From positions 1 to 56,339 of the forward strand of contig JAADDS010000011.1 of NCBI GenBank assembly GCA_013153845.1: 56,339 bases of DNA, written 5' to 3'. Each line of letters starts with the position of its first letter. Within the stretch, counting starts at the first letter, position 1. The position numbers and the translations under genes are program-made. The DNA comes from Methanococci archaeon. GTDB lineage: Archaea; AGJL01; Methanococci; Methanococcales; Methanocaldococcaceae. Below, piece after piece: positions 48,563 through 56,339 of the stretch. The notes below the pieces were generated by a model. That model did not search any database, was not told the origin of the DNA, and saw only the letters and a program-made list of their open reading frames with translations.

Positions 48563-48619
48563 CGGCGATGATGACAATTTCGCTATCTGAACGATGATGA
48601 CTACTCCCGCAACTGAGCC
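48563..48619 (+). ncRNA. C/D box guide sRNA (sRNA 4), double guide
   Basis: Plus strand: stem GGC/GCC, C box GATGATGA (48567), guide CAATTTCGCTAT, D' CTGA (48587), C' GATGATGA (48593), guide CTACTCCCGCAA, D CTGA (48613), then a T-run terminator. Perfect boxes. From memory of archaeal 23S rRNA, the D' guide pairs with GUAGCGAAAUU and the D guide with UUGCGGGAGUAA a few tens of bases earlier. Both sites are thus in one conserved 23S region, which strongly supports the call. It lies 28 bases after the sufB/D stop. Confidence 0.93.
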
Positions 48620-48730
48620 ACTTTTTATTTAACCCAATTAAAACCATAACTTCCCAACTATTTTATTAATTCTTCTTTTTTTATTTTTTATAGATTAATT
48701 TTGTTTTATCAACCTTTGGAGGTGCCTACC

Positions 48731-49321
48731 TTGATAAATGAAGTTATCATAACAACAAAAAAAGGAGAAAGAAATAATAAAGCACCAATAGGAGTTTATT
48801 TTAAAAATGGAGATGAAGAAGTTGTTATGCATCTTTTTTACGGATCTCATACCTTTGAAAATATGACAAAAGATGAGTATTTTGCAGTGAACATAACGCA
48901 TCCTCTTGAGATAGCAAGGGCTGTTTTAGATGATGAAGACGAATATGATCTCTTTAAAGGAATCCCCTACTTAAAAAAAGCCCAATGCGTAAAATTCTAT
49001 CGCGTTATTAATCGACAGCTGATTACTAAAAAAGATGAATTTGGAGAAAACAAACTTATGATAATTAAAGGAGAAAAAATAGGAGAAAAGATACTAAGTC
49101 GAGATCTATATATTTATAACAGGGCAGACGGGTTGTTAGTTGAAACTGCCATTCTATACTCACGACTAACCTCCAAACATATAAATATAGATAAAAACAA
49201 AAAAAATGAAATGATAAAAGAGATCTGCAAGTATTTCCAAATAATAAAAAAAGTAGGAAGTAAAGAGCACAAGGACATTGCAATAAAGATTATAGAGCAT
49301 CTAAAAGAAAAAAAGAAATAG
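48731..49321 (+). CDS. DUF447-like flavin-binding split-barrel protein
   Basis: 196 residues from TTG 48731, six bases after GGAGGTG; the upstream in-frame extension contains that site. INEVIITTKKGERNNKAPIGVYFKNGDEEVVMHLFYGSHTFENM and FAVNITHPLEIARAVLDD match the archaeal DUF447 family, predicted to have an FMN-binding split beta-barrel. No reaction known. The C-terminus is a Lys-rich helix. It precedes the phosphate-uptake pair but by ~97 bases. Confidence 0.75.
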   Translation: MINEVIITTKKGERNNKAPIGVYFKNGDEEVVMHLFYGSHTFENMTKDEYFAVNITHPLEIARAVLDDEDEYDLFKGIPYLKKAQCVKFYRVINRQLITKKDEFGENKLMIIKGEKIGEKILSRDLYIYNRADGLLVETAILYSRLTSKHINIDKNKKNEMIKEICKYFQIIKKVGSKEHKDIAIKIIEHLKEKKK

Positions 49322-49418
49322 AGGATGAACTTGAAATTTGATTACTAAATTAAAATAAACCAATCTGTAAAAATTATAAACAAATAAAAAATAAAAATAA
49401 AACCAATGCGTGATCACT

Positions 49419-50048
49419 ATGTCAATCTTTTTCTTTGAAAGAAACAGCGAAAAAAACATAATAAACAACCTGCGACTAATGATTCAAAAATCATTAAAAG
49501 GTCTTGAACTTTTAAAATACTATATGAAAACGAGGGATAAAAAAATACTTGCTGAAATTATAAAAATAGAAGAAGAAGGAGACGAAATTACCAAAACCAT
49601 AAGAATAAACTTAGAAGAGGCCTTTCTTCCAAATATGAGAAGAGAGTTATCAAGATCTGCTGAATTGCTGGATGAAACATTGGATAGTTTAAAACATGCC
49701 GCAATGCTTTACGAACTATTAAAAACGGACTTTGACGAATATCTAAATAATGAAATAAATATCATCCTCAAAATAACTGTGGAGATGTTCAAATATCTTG
49801 AAGAAGTGTTAAACATTATAGAACATGGAGGAACATTAGATCCAACAATAAAAGAGATTAAAGATCGAGAGAAATTTATAGATGACATATATCAAAACAG
49901 AATTTACAAATATCTAATAAATCTTGAAGTAAAATCATTCTGGGAAGGGAAGATCATATGTGATTTTATCGATAATGTGGTAAATATAAGCGATTATATT
50001 GAAGATGTAGCAGATGAGCTTCACATCATCTATCTACATATAAAATAA
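49419..50048 (+). CDS. DUF47/PhoU-like regulator of phosphate transport
   Basis: 209 residues from ATG 49419 (MSIFFFERNSEKN) after GCGTGAT. All-helical, with the two PhoU-like metal/phosphate motifs EEEGDEITKTI and DNVVNISDYIEDVADEL. DUF47 genes are nearly always upstream of PiT phosphate transporters, as here (60-base gap), and are thought to gate or regulate them. Confidence 0.88.
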   Translation: MSIFFFERNSEKNIINNLRLMIQKSLKGLELLKYYMKTRDKKILAEIIKIEEEGDEITKTIRINLEEAFLPNMRRELSRSAELLDETLDSLKHAAMLYELLKTDFDEYLNNEINIILKITVEMFKYLEEVLNIIEHGGTLDPTIKEIKDREKFIDDIYQNRIYKYLINLEVKSFWEGKIICDFIDNVVNISDYIEDVADELHIIYLHIK

Positions 50049-50107
50049 TCAAATAAACTGCAACAAATAAAAAAACAAATAAAAAAGAAACCTCAGAGAA
50101 AAACAGG

Positions 50108-50998
50108 GTGATTTTCATAGGAATAAATTTAGAAATGATCATTAGCTTTTACCTCCTCTTCATTCTTGGGGCAAACAACGTTGCTAATGCCATAGGAACA
50201 GCATACGCTTCAAGAGCAACATCCTATAGAAACTTGTTAATATTATTTAGCATTTCAGTAATAATAGGATCTCTCTGTGCCAAAAATGTAGGAGATACCG
50301 TTAACAGCTTATCCACAAATGCAACAATCGCCCTAACAATAACTGCAATAGTTATGACTCTATCCACCTATAAAAAAATTCCAATCTCCCTACACACAAT
50401 AATCATCTGCTCGTTGATAGGGCTCACATCTAACTACAATAACCTTCACAAATTTGGAGAGATACTGCTAAGTTGGATCATCTCCCCAATTATTGCCCTA
50501 ACAATAGCTTATCTTTTATATATAATTTATGAAAAGATAAACATTCCCACAATTAAAAAAATAAACATGACAAGGGTTTTATTACTACTCAGTGCGGCAA
50601 TAGTTGCATTTAACTTAGGAAGCAATGACCTCCCCACAATATTGGGAACATGGACAACTTCACAATCAATTTTTTTAATAGGAGCAATTTTTTTATGCTT
50701 AGGAGCTTGCCTTTATGGAAACAAGATCTCAGAAACCATCTCTACAATAACAAATCTAAGCGTTAGATCTGCTTTTATAGCACAACTCTCAGGAGGATTG
50801 GCAGTTACAATATTTACAGCACTTGGAATGCCTGTTTCAACAACCCAGGCAATAGTGGGGGGAATTTTAGGGGTTGGATTGACAAAGGGAATAAAAACCG
50901 TGCGTTGGAAAGTTTTAAAAAGGATAATATTTTGGTGGACAGTGGCTCCAATACTTGCATTGATCTTTGGATTTTTTGTTGGAAGGTTGATAAAATGA
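50108..50998 (+). CDS. PiT-family inorganic phosphate transporter
   Basis: About 296 residues, 8-10 hydrophobic helices and the duplicated PiT signature: FILGANNVANAIGTAYASRA near the N-terminus and NLGSNDLPTILGTWTT in the second half, followed by GGLAVTIFTALGMPVSTTQAIVGGILGVGL. PiT proteins move phosphate with Na+ or H+. The start is uncertain: the GTG at 50108 overlaps the best ribosome site (GGGTGAT), and the first ATG is at 50135. Its stop overlaps the next gene in ATGA. Confidence 0.9.
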   Translation: MIFIGINLEMIISFYLLFILGANNVANAIGTAYASRATSYRNLLILFSISVIIGSLCAKNVGDTVNSLSTNATIALTITAIVMTLSTYKKIPISLHTIIICSLIGLTSNYNNLHKFGEILLSWIISPIIALTIAYLLYIIYEKINIPTIKKINMTRVLLLLSAAIVAFNLGSNDLPTILGTWTTSQSIFLIGAIFLCLGACLYGNKISETISTITNLSVRSAFIAQLSGGLAVTIFTALGMPVSTTQAIVGGILGVGLTKGIKTVRWKVLKRIIFWWTVAPILALIFGFFVGRLIK

Positions 50999-51588
50999 AT
51001 AAAATAAATAATATTGAACAGGAACTTCTAAAGCAGTTAAAAAATTGTAGAAAACTTGTAGTGATAGGATTAGGAAACGAATTAAAGGGAGATGATTTTA
51101 TAGGAATATACATTATAAAAAAACTTGTTAACCACTACAACACAAATAAAGAAAAAAATAAAAAAAACGAAGAAAAAGACAGCGAATTTGAAGTATTCAA
51201 ATTAAGGAATTTATGTATCATAAATGCAGGAACAGTTCCTGATTTTTTTACAGATATAATAAAAGAAGAAAACCCCTCTCACTTATTAATAGTGGACTGT
51301 GCAATAATGGAAAAAAACCCCGGAGATGTTGAAATAATAGAAGAATATCGAATAAAAAACTTCAACCTATCCACTCACACCCTCCCAATAAACGTTATAA
51401 TCAAATATATAAAAAAATTTATTGATGTAAAAGTTATAATTCTTGGAATTCAGCCAAAAATAGTGGATTTTTGCCCAATGTCCAGTGAAGTTGAAGAAAC
51501 AGGTAAAAACCTCACAGAAATCCTTATCAAAATAATAGATAAACTAAACCTAACTGGTGTCAACCATGATCATAAAGATAAAAGTTAA
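50995..51588 (+). CDS. Hydrogenase maturation protease (HycI/HyaD family)
   Basis: 197 residues from ATG 50995, overlapping the transporter stop (ATGA) and preceded by GGAAGGTTGAT. LVVIGLGNELKGDDFIGIYIIKKL is the family N-terminus with the first metal ligand Glu; LLIVDCAIMEKNPGDVEII and STHTLPINVIIKYIKK contribute the second Asp and the His; VIILGIQPKIVDF follows. These endopeptidases cut the C-terminal tail of [NiFe]-hydrogenase large subunits after nickel insertion. A Lys/Asn/Glu-rich insertion (around residues 45-65) is unusual. It overlaps hypF by 23 bases, so the two maturation genes are coupled. Confidence 0.88.
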   Translation: MNKINNIEQELLKQLKNCRKLVVIGLGNELKGDDFIGIYIIKKLVNHYNTNKEKNKKNEEKDSEFEVFKLRNLCIINAGTVPDFFTDIIKEENPSHLLIVDCAIMEKNPGDVEIIEEYRIKNFNLSTHTLPINVIIKYIKKFIDVKVIILGIQPKIVDFCPMSSEVEETGKNLTEILIKIIDKLNLTGVNHDHKDKS

Positions 51589-53872
51589 AGGGATAGTTCA
51601 AGGAGTAGGTTTTCGTCCATTCGTTTATAGAATTGCTAAAAAAAATCAACTCACTGGCTATGTAAAAAATATGGGAAACTACGTTGAGATAGTAGTTGAA
51701 GGGAAAGAAGAAGATATTAAAAATTTTATCAACGAACTAAAAAACAAAAAACCACCACTATCAAAAATAGACGAACTTACAATAGAAAAACTCCATCAAA
51801 GTAGAAAAACATTTGAAAACTTTAAAATCATTAAAAGTGAGACGAACGAAGAAGAAGAGGAAGGAACAATCCCTGCAGATGTTGCCATTTGCGAAGATTG
51901 CTTAAAAGAAATGTTCGATAAAAAAGACAGAAGATACAGATACCCATTTATTGCATGCACGAATTGCGGAGCACGATTTACAATAGTAGAAAAACTTCCC
52001 TACGATAGAGAAAACACGTCAATGAAGGACTTTCCACTCTGCAATGCCTGCCTAAAAGAATACGAAGATCCAATGGATAGAAGATTTCATGCCCAAGCAA
52101 CTTGCTGTCCAGCATGCGGACCATACGTATACCTAACCGATGGAAAAGAGATAATCGCAGAAAAAGACGATGCAGTTAAAGAGGCGGTTAAACTACTTGA
52201 AGAAGGAAACATACTTGCAATAAAAGGTATTGGCGGAACACACCTCACTTGTAAAGTTGGAGATGATGAAACTGTCTTAGAACTAAGAAAAAGATTGGGA
52301 AGAGAGAGCCAACCATTTGCAGTTATGAGTAAAATAGAACATATCAAAAAATTTGCAGAACTTGAGGAGGATGAAAAAAAGGCACTAACCTCACCAAGAA
52401 GGCCAATAGTGGTTTTAAATAAAAATCAGAACTACGATAACTACTTCTCAAAATACGTATCAAACTTAGACACAATCGGAGTAATGCTTCCATATAGTGG
52501 GCTGCACTACCTCCTGTTTGATAACGAAATTGCATATGTAATGACCTCAGCAAACCTACCCGGGCTTCCAATGGTAAAAGACAACGATCAAATCCTAAAA
52601 AAACTTAACAACATTGCTGACTACTTTCTCCTACACAATCGAAGAATCGTAAACAGATGCGATGATAGCGTAGTTAAAAAAGTAGGGGATAATATAGTTT
52701 TCTTACGAAGATCGAGAGGGTATGCTCCAGAACCCATAAAGATCAATCTTGAAAATGAAAATACAAAAAATATACTCTGCGTTGGGGCTGAGTTAAATTC
52801 AACTGCCTGCCTCGTCAAAAAAAACAAACTATACTTAACCCAACATATAGGAAACACATCAAAGTATGAAACATTCAATTATTTAAAAGAGGCAATAAAC
52901 AGTATCCTAAAACTAACAAATACAAACAAGATCGATGCAATTGTTTGCGATCTTCATCCCCACTACAACTCAACAAAATTAGCAGAAGAACTCTCAAAAT
53001 CCCAAAACATAGATCTGATCAAAATACAACACCACTTCGCTCACGCATATGGGTTATTAGGAGACAACAACTTTTTTGAAGATGCAGTTATATTGGCAAT
53101 GGATGGTGTAGGGTATGGATTAGATGGAAACATTTGGGGAGGAGAAGTTATATTATTCAAAAATGGAAAAATGGAGAGGATAGGTCATTTAGAAGAGCAA
53201 TACCAATTAGGTGGGGACTTAGCTACAAAATATCCTTTAAGAATGCTACTCTCAATACTCTATAAAGCAATTGGAGACGATGCCTTTGAATATATAAAAA
53301 CATACAACTTCTTTTCTGAAAAAGAACTAAATATACTTAAATTTCAAATAAAGAAAAAAATAAACTGTCCAAAAACCACATCAACAGGGAGGGTTTTAGA
53401 TGCAATCTCCGCGCTACTAAACATCTGCCTAAAAAAAACCTACGATGGAGAACCAAGCATAAGATTAGAACCCCTCGCAACCCAATACAAAAAAAACATG
53501 ACAGGAGAAATAGAAACAATCCCTCCAAAAATAAAAAATAATATCTTAAATACCACATATCTAATAAAAAAATCTTATGAAATGCTACTAAACGGAGAAA
53601 ATAAAGAAAAAATAGCATATCTCGCTCACATATACATAGCCGAAGGAATGTTCAAAATTGCAGAAAAAATAGCGAAAAAATATGGTATAGAGAGCATAGG
53701 TATAACAGGAGGTGTTGCATACAACAGAATAATAACCGAACACATAATAAAAAATGCAAAAAAAGAAGGGTATAATTTTTTACAGCATAAAAGAGTTCCA
53801 AGCGGAGACGGAGGAATTAGCTTTGGACAGGGAATATCTTATCTATTAACCCAGCTATTCAATGAGGGATAA
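51566..53872 (+). CDS. hypF: Carbamoyltransferase HypF, [NiFe]-hydrogenase maturation
   Basis: 768 residues from ATG 51566 ([19 protein letters not shown]) after GGTGTC. Domains: acylphosphatase (residues ~1-90, VQGVGFRPF), two C4 zinc fingers (CEDC...CTNCG and CNAC...CCPACG, ~109-187), YrdC-like ATP-dependent domain (~200-390, [23 protein letters not shown]), and a Kae1/TobZ-like domain ([51 protein letters not shown]). HypF makes thiocyanate-bound carbamoyl for the cyanide ligands of the Fe site. Full length and intact. Confidence 0.96.
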   Translation: MIIKIKVKGIVQGVGFRPFVYRIAKKNQLTGYVKNMGNYVEIVVEGKEEDIKNFINELKNKKPPLSKIDELTIEKLHQSRKTFENFKIIKSETNEEEEEGTIPADVAICEDCLKEMFDKKDRRYRYPFIACTNCGARFTIVEKLPYDRENTSMKDFPLCNACLKEYEDPMDRRFHAQATCCPACGPYVYLTDGKEIIAEKDDAVKEAVKLLEEGNILAIKGIGGTHLTCKVGDDETVLELRKRLGRESQPFAVMSKIEHIKKFAELEEDEKKALTSPRRPIVVLNKNQNYDNYFSKYVSNLDTIGVMLPYSGLHYLLFDNEIAYVMTSANLPGLPMVKDNDQILKKLNNIADYFLLHNRRIVNRCDDSVVKKVGDNIVFLRRSRGYAPEPIKINLENENTKNILCVGAELNSTACLVKKNKLYLTQHIGNTSKYETFNYLKEAINSILKLTNTNKIDAIVCDLHPHYNSTKLAEELSKSQNIDLIKIQHHFAHAYGLLGDNNFFEDAVILAMDGVGYGLDGNIWGGEVILFKNGKMERIGHLEEQYQLGGDLATKYPLRMLLSILYKAIGDDAFEYIKTYNFFSEKELNILKFQIKKKINCPKTTSTGRVLDAISALLNICLKKTYDGEPSIRLEPLATQYKKNMTGEIETIPPKIKNNILNTTYLIKKSYEMLLNGENKEKIAYLAHIYIAEGMFKIAEKIAKKYGIESIGITGGVAYNRIITEHIIKNAKKEGYNFLQHKRVPSGDGGISFGQGISYLLTQLFNEG

Positions 53873-53873
53873 A

Positions 53874-54881
53874 ATGTACATAACAACCCCAAGATACACC
53901 ATAATAGAAGACAACGCCATAGAAAAAATAGAAACAGTCCTTAACAAACTCAATTTAAAAAATCCAATAATTATAACTGGAAAAACTACAAAAAAATACT
54001 GCAAATTCAACTACGATATTGAATACTACAACGAAATACTAACCAACAATAAAATAGAACAAAAAAAATACTCAAACTACGACTGCGTAATTGGAGTGGG
54101 AGGAGGAAAAGCCATTGATGTAGGGAAATACCTCTCATACATATTAAAAGTTCCATTTATAAGTGTTCCAACCACCGCATCAAACGACGGTATCGCATCT
54201 CCAATAATATCAATAAAACAGCCCTCTTTTATGGCAGAGGCACCAATGGCAATAATCGCAGACACTCGAATAATAAAAAAATCTCCAAAAAGATTATTAA
54301 GTGCAGGGATGGGAGATATTGTTTCAAACATAACCGCAGTTTTGGATTGGAAACTTGCACATAAAGAAAAAGGGGAAAAATACAGTGAAAGCTCAGCCAT
54401 ATTTTCAAAAACAATAGCAAAAGAACTAATTACCTATGTAATAAATTCAGATCTCAGCGATTATGCAAACAAACTCGTTAAAGCATTAGTGGGAAGTGGA
54501 ATAGCAATAGCAATTGCAAACTCTTCAAGACCCGCATCAGGAAGCGAACATCTCTTCTCTCATGCAATAGATAAACTAAAAGAAGAATATAATCTGAATA
54601 TAAAATCATTACACGGAGAACAATGTGGAGTAGGAACAATAATAATGAGCCACCTACACGAAAAAGAGAACAAAAACCTAACAGGAACCTGCCAAATAAT
54701 AAAACAAGCACTAAAAAAAGTTAAAGCCCCTACAACTGCAAAAGAGCTTAAAATAGATGAAGACATTATAATAGAAGCACTTACAATTGCACACAAAATA
54801 AGAAACCGATGGACAATTCTAAGAAACGGAATAGATAGGAAAACTGCAATAGAAATATTAGAAGAAACCGAAGTGATTTAA
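53874..54881 (+). CDS. egsA: sn-Glycerol-1-phosphate dehydrogenase (EgsA)
   Basis: 335 residues from ATG 53874 after GAGGGAT, one base past the hypF stop. This enzyme makes the G1P backbone of archaeal lipids from dihydroxyacetone phosphate with NAD(P)H. The fold is that of iron/zinc alcohol dehydrogenases: [40 protein letters not shown], then metal ligands in [11 protein letters not shown] and [11 protein letters not shown]. Linked to hypF as in M. jannaschii, as I recall, apparently without a functional connection. Confidence 0.95.
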   Translation: MYITTPRYTIIEDNAIEKIETVLNKLNLKNPIIITGKTTKKYCKFNYDIEYYNEILTNNKIEQKKYSNYDCVIGVGGGKAIDVGKYLSYILKVPFISVPTTASNDGIASPIISIKQPSFMAEAPMAIIADTRIIKKSPKRLLSAGMGDIVSNITAVLDWKLAHKEKGEKYSESSAIFSKTIAKELITYVINSDLSDYANKLVKALVGSGIAIAIANSSRPASGSEHLFSHAIDKLKEEYNLNIKSLHGEQCGVGTIIMSHLHEKENKNLTGTCQIIKQALKKVKAPTTAKELKIDEDIIIEALTIAHKIRNRWTILRNGIDRKTAIEILEETEVI

Positions 54882-54917
54882 TAATAATCTAACTTAAATC
54901 GAACTTTAAAAATTTGA

Positions 54918-55880
54918 TTATCTTGATAATGCCAAAATAACCTCCAAAAGGATCAAAGCAACAATAGAACCCTCTAAAATAAATCCATAAAACTCAGTTA
55001 AAAACTGTCTAACCATCATATATATCTCACTGATCATTTCCATCTTCTTTTCAACCCTCTTAATCCACTCAGAAACATAGAAAATCTCACACAAACGCTC
55101 ATACAACTCAGCATAATACCTATCTCCATACAACATAAGAACATTCTCAATACTATCAAAATACGAAATATAACTTATTCTCTGTAAATACAAATCCTTA
55201 GAAAGCTTTTTTAACTTAAAATAACCCAATTTTTCCCAGTGTAATTTTGTAAGATACTGAATTGCCTCACTCAACATAACATCAAAAACCCTCAAATTCA
55301 AAACCCTAATACACGCAAGCTCAATAATATCCACTTCCTCCCAAAAATCTTCATTTTTATCCAAAATAATACCATTATCCCAATCCAAAATTATTAAATC
55401 CTTAGTAGAATACTTAATCTTCCCCTCCAACACCTCGTCAAAATACTCCTCAGGAACATCCTCATACTGATCCCTTAACAACTTAGCCAAAACATCCTTA
55501 TTTTCCCTAATAAACAAATCAGGATCAGAATAATCACTAAAACAGTATAAAGTATAACTCTCCAAAAACCGATCTGCTTCATACTCCTTAAGATACTTTA
55601 AAGCATCTTCAAATAAACTCTCCTTAATTTCAAACAACTCAACAACCGACTTATCCTTAAAATCTCTAACGATCTCTACAATAATATTCCTCTCATAAAC
55701 CTTTATATCAACTTCCTTATTCTCCTCAGTGATCCTCTCAATCAACGAATACGTCGGTAAAAACTCTTCATAACTACAAATACGCTTCACTCTTGGCCTC
55801 ATCATTTGTTCGGAATAAATACTTTCTTTTAAATAACCAACAACAATTTGAACAATTTTACCACTTAAAGCACCACTCAT
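54918..55880 (-). CDS. RMD1/DUF155-like protein with C-terminal membrane anchor
   Basis: 320 residues, ATG after GGGGGAAG. The C-terminal third (VLMLYGDRYYAELYERLCEIFYVSEWIKRVEKKMEMISEIYMM, then FILEGSIVALILLEVILAL) resembles the RMD1/YagE (DUF155) family, whose members end in a long amphipathic helix followed by a single membrane span. The N-terminal part is acidic and contains no recognised motif. Function unknown; some eukaryotic relatives support mitochondrial translation. The family call is by eye and moderate. It is immediately downstream of RNase P RNA, same strand. Confidence 0.5.
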   Translation of the reverse strand: MSGALSGKIVQIVVGYLKESIYSEQMMRPRVKRICSYEEFLPTYSLIERITEENKEVDIKVYERNIIVEIVRDFKDKSVVELFEIKESLFEDALKYLKEYEADRFLESYTLYCFSDYSDPDLFIRENKDVLAKLLRDQYEDVPEEYFDEVLEGKIKYSTKDLIILDWDNGIILDKNEDFWEEVDIIELACIRVLNLRVFDVMLSEAIQYLTKLHWEKLGYFKLKKLSKDLYLQRISYISYFDSIENVLMLYGDRYYAELYERLCEIFYVSEWIKRVEKKMEMISEIYMMVRQFLTEFYGFILEGSIVALILLEVILALSR

Positions 55881-55949
55881 CTTCCCCCAAATTTAAACTT
55901 TCAGAACGAACGATAATTAAAACAAAATAAAAATAAAAAAATAAAATAT

Positions 55950-56214
55950 GGCGGTATGGGGGCTATAGCCCGCCTTCTGTAATTTCGGTGGCATTCGGCT
56001 AAGCACCATCCGGCTTGCACCCCCGGCAGAGGAGACGCCCGTTTCACCGACTCTTCGGGAGTTCTCAACCTTTACAAGGTATCATCGTCATCTCTCCCGA
56101 AGCCGTGTCGTTTCTGTTGCGTCTCCCGCCCCTTCTCAGGGGACACTGCCGATAAACGGGGTGGGCGGAACTTCCTCCCCTTAAAAAGGGGACAGCCACC
56201 AGCCCCCTTACCGC
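55950..56214 (-). ncRNA. rnpB: RNase P RNA
   Basis: A 265-base GC-rich RNA on the minus strand. The ends pair as a long P1 helix (GGCGGUA/UACCGCC and AGGGGGCU/AGCCCCCA). Conserved elements are GGAAGUUCCGCCCACCCC near the 5' side (CR-I) and ACAGAAGGCGGGCUAUAGCC near the 3' end (CR-IV/V), with GGGCGUCUCCUCUGCCGGGGU in between. Together with its protein subunits it cleaves the 5' leaders of pre-tRNA. Size fits the reduced methanococcal (type M) form. Confidence 0.95.
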
Positions 56215-56225
56215 CAATTAAATTA

Positions 56226-56245
56226 AATCTTTGAATATATTTGAA
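56226..56245 (-). promoter_or_regulatory. Promoter candidate for RNase P RNA
   Basis: Minus strand TTTTCAAATATATTCAAAG places a TATA box ~22 bases before the first base of the P1 helix at 56214. It lies in the short AT-rich gap after the 5S rRNA gene. Confidence 0.5.
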
Positions 56246-56256
56246 AATAATAAAAA

Positions 56257-56339
56257 GTGGCCGGCGGCGTCGCCCCTTTCCCGCCAGAAGGCAGTACTCG
56301 GGGCATCGCTGGGGGACTTAACTTCCGAGTTCGGGATGG
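56257..56339 (-). rRNA. rrf: 5S ribosomal RNA, 3' portion (5' end beyond the window)
   Basis: The minus strand contains CCATCCCGAACTCGGAAGTTAAG, shown here in two parts (CCATCCCGAACUCGG and AAGUUAAG), then CCCCCAGCGAUGCCCCGAGUACUGC and the 3' arm GGCGACGCCGCCGGCCAC. This is unmistakable 5S rRNA loop B to helix I. About the first 35-40 bases lie outside the window. A T-run follows the 3' end. It is only ~43 bases before RNase P RNA. Confidence 0.95.

Noticed and set aside
55950-56214. SRP (7S) RNA
   Set aside because: The ACAGAA...GGCUAUAGCC and GGAAGUUCCGCCCAC elements and the P1 pairing fit RNase P RNA; the SRP helix 8 signature is absent.

Overview
The window is AT-rich archaeal DNA that I assign to a hyperthermophilic methanogen of the genus Methanocaldococcus. 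The evidence is coenzyme M biosynthesis genes, archaeal RibC, G1P dehydrogenase, a split RNA polymerase (A'/A'' and B'/B'') with inteins in both A' and A'', GGTGA-type ribosome binding sites, and protein sequences very like those of M. jannaschii as I remember them. Gene order also follows M. jannaschii in blocks (ribC-AOR-wtpA; thrS-permease; pus10-L21e-rpoF-DUF655-phosphoesterase-S15-sufC-sufBD; hypF-egsA). The species is not resolved.

Layout. (1) 1-4009: a surface-protein region with a secreted PKD-domain protein (cut by the window edge) and three proteins with class III (type IV pilin-like) signal peptides, two of them with sequon-rich linkers and beta-solenoid-like tails. (2) 4203-9377: an FAD-dependent reductase, a DUF2124-like protein, riboflavin synthase, then a tungsten pair (aldehyde ferredoxin oxidoreductase and tungstate-binding WtpA) transcribed divergently around a candidate operator. 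(3) 9467-18061: a TIM-barrel protein, a DUF366-like protein, divergent comD/comA for coenzyme M, two radical SAM proteins, cbiD, a small membrane protein and a lipoprotein. (4) 18237-33699, all on the minus strand: the transcription/translation cluster rpoH-B''-B'-A'-A''-L30e-NusA-S12-S7-EF-2. A' carries a 452-residue intein and A'' a 407-residue intein. (5) 33969-46427: MFS transporter, HisA/HisF-like protein, DHH phosphoesterase, thrS, permease, pus10, L21e, rpoF, DUF655, phosphoesterase and S15. (6) 46650-54881, plus strand: sufC, sufB/D, DUF447, a DUF47/PiT phosphate pair, hydrogenase protease, hypF and G1P dehydrogenase. (7) 54918-end: a C-terminally anchored RMD1/DUF155-like protein, then RNase P RNA and the 3' part of 5S rRNA, all on the minus strand.

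The least expected content is RNA. Four C/D box guide sRNAs can be read directly from their C, D', C' and D boxes (12562-12619 minus, 16447-16510 minus, 22906-22958 minus, 48563-48619 plus). For three of them at least one guide matches, wholly or nearly, conserved 23S rRNA sequence as I recall it. There are also a folded 5' leader before the L30e-NusA-S12-S7 genes, a GC-rich folded element downstream of EF-2 with H/ACA-like features, and a double-hairpin insertion that duplicates the last 45 bp around the sufC stop codon. No CRISPR array, transposase or tRNA was seen. All assignments come from reading the sequence and from memory of the families; no search was run.
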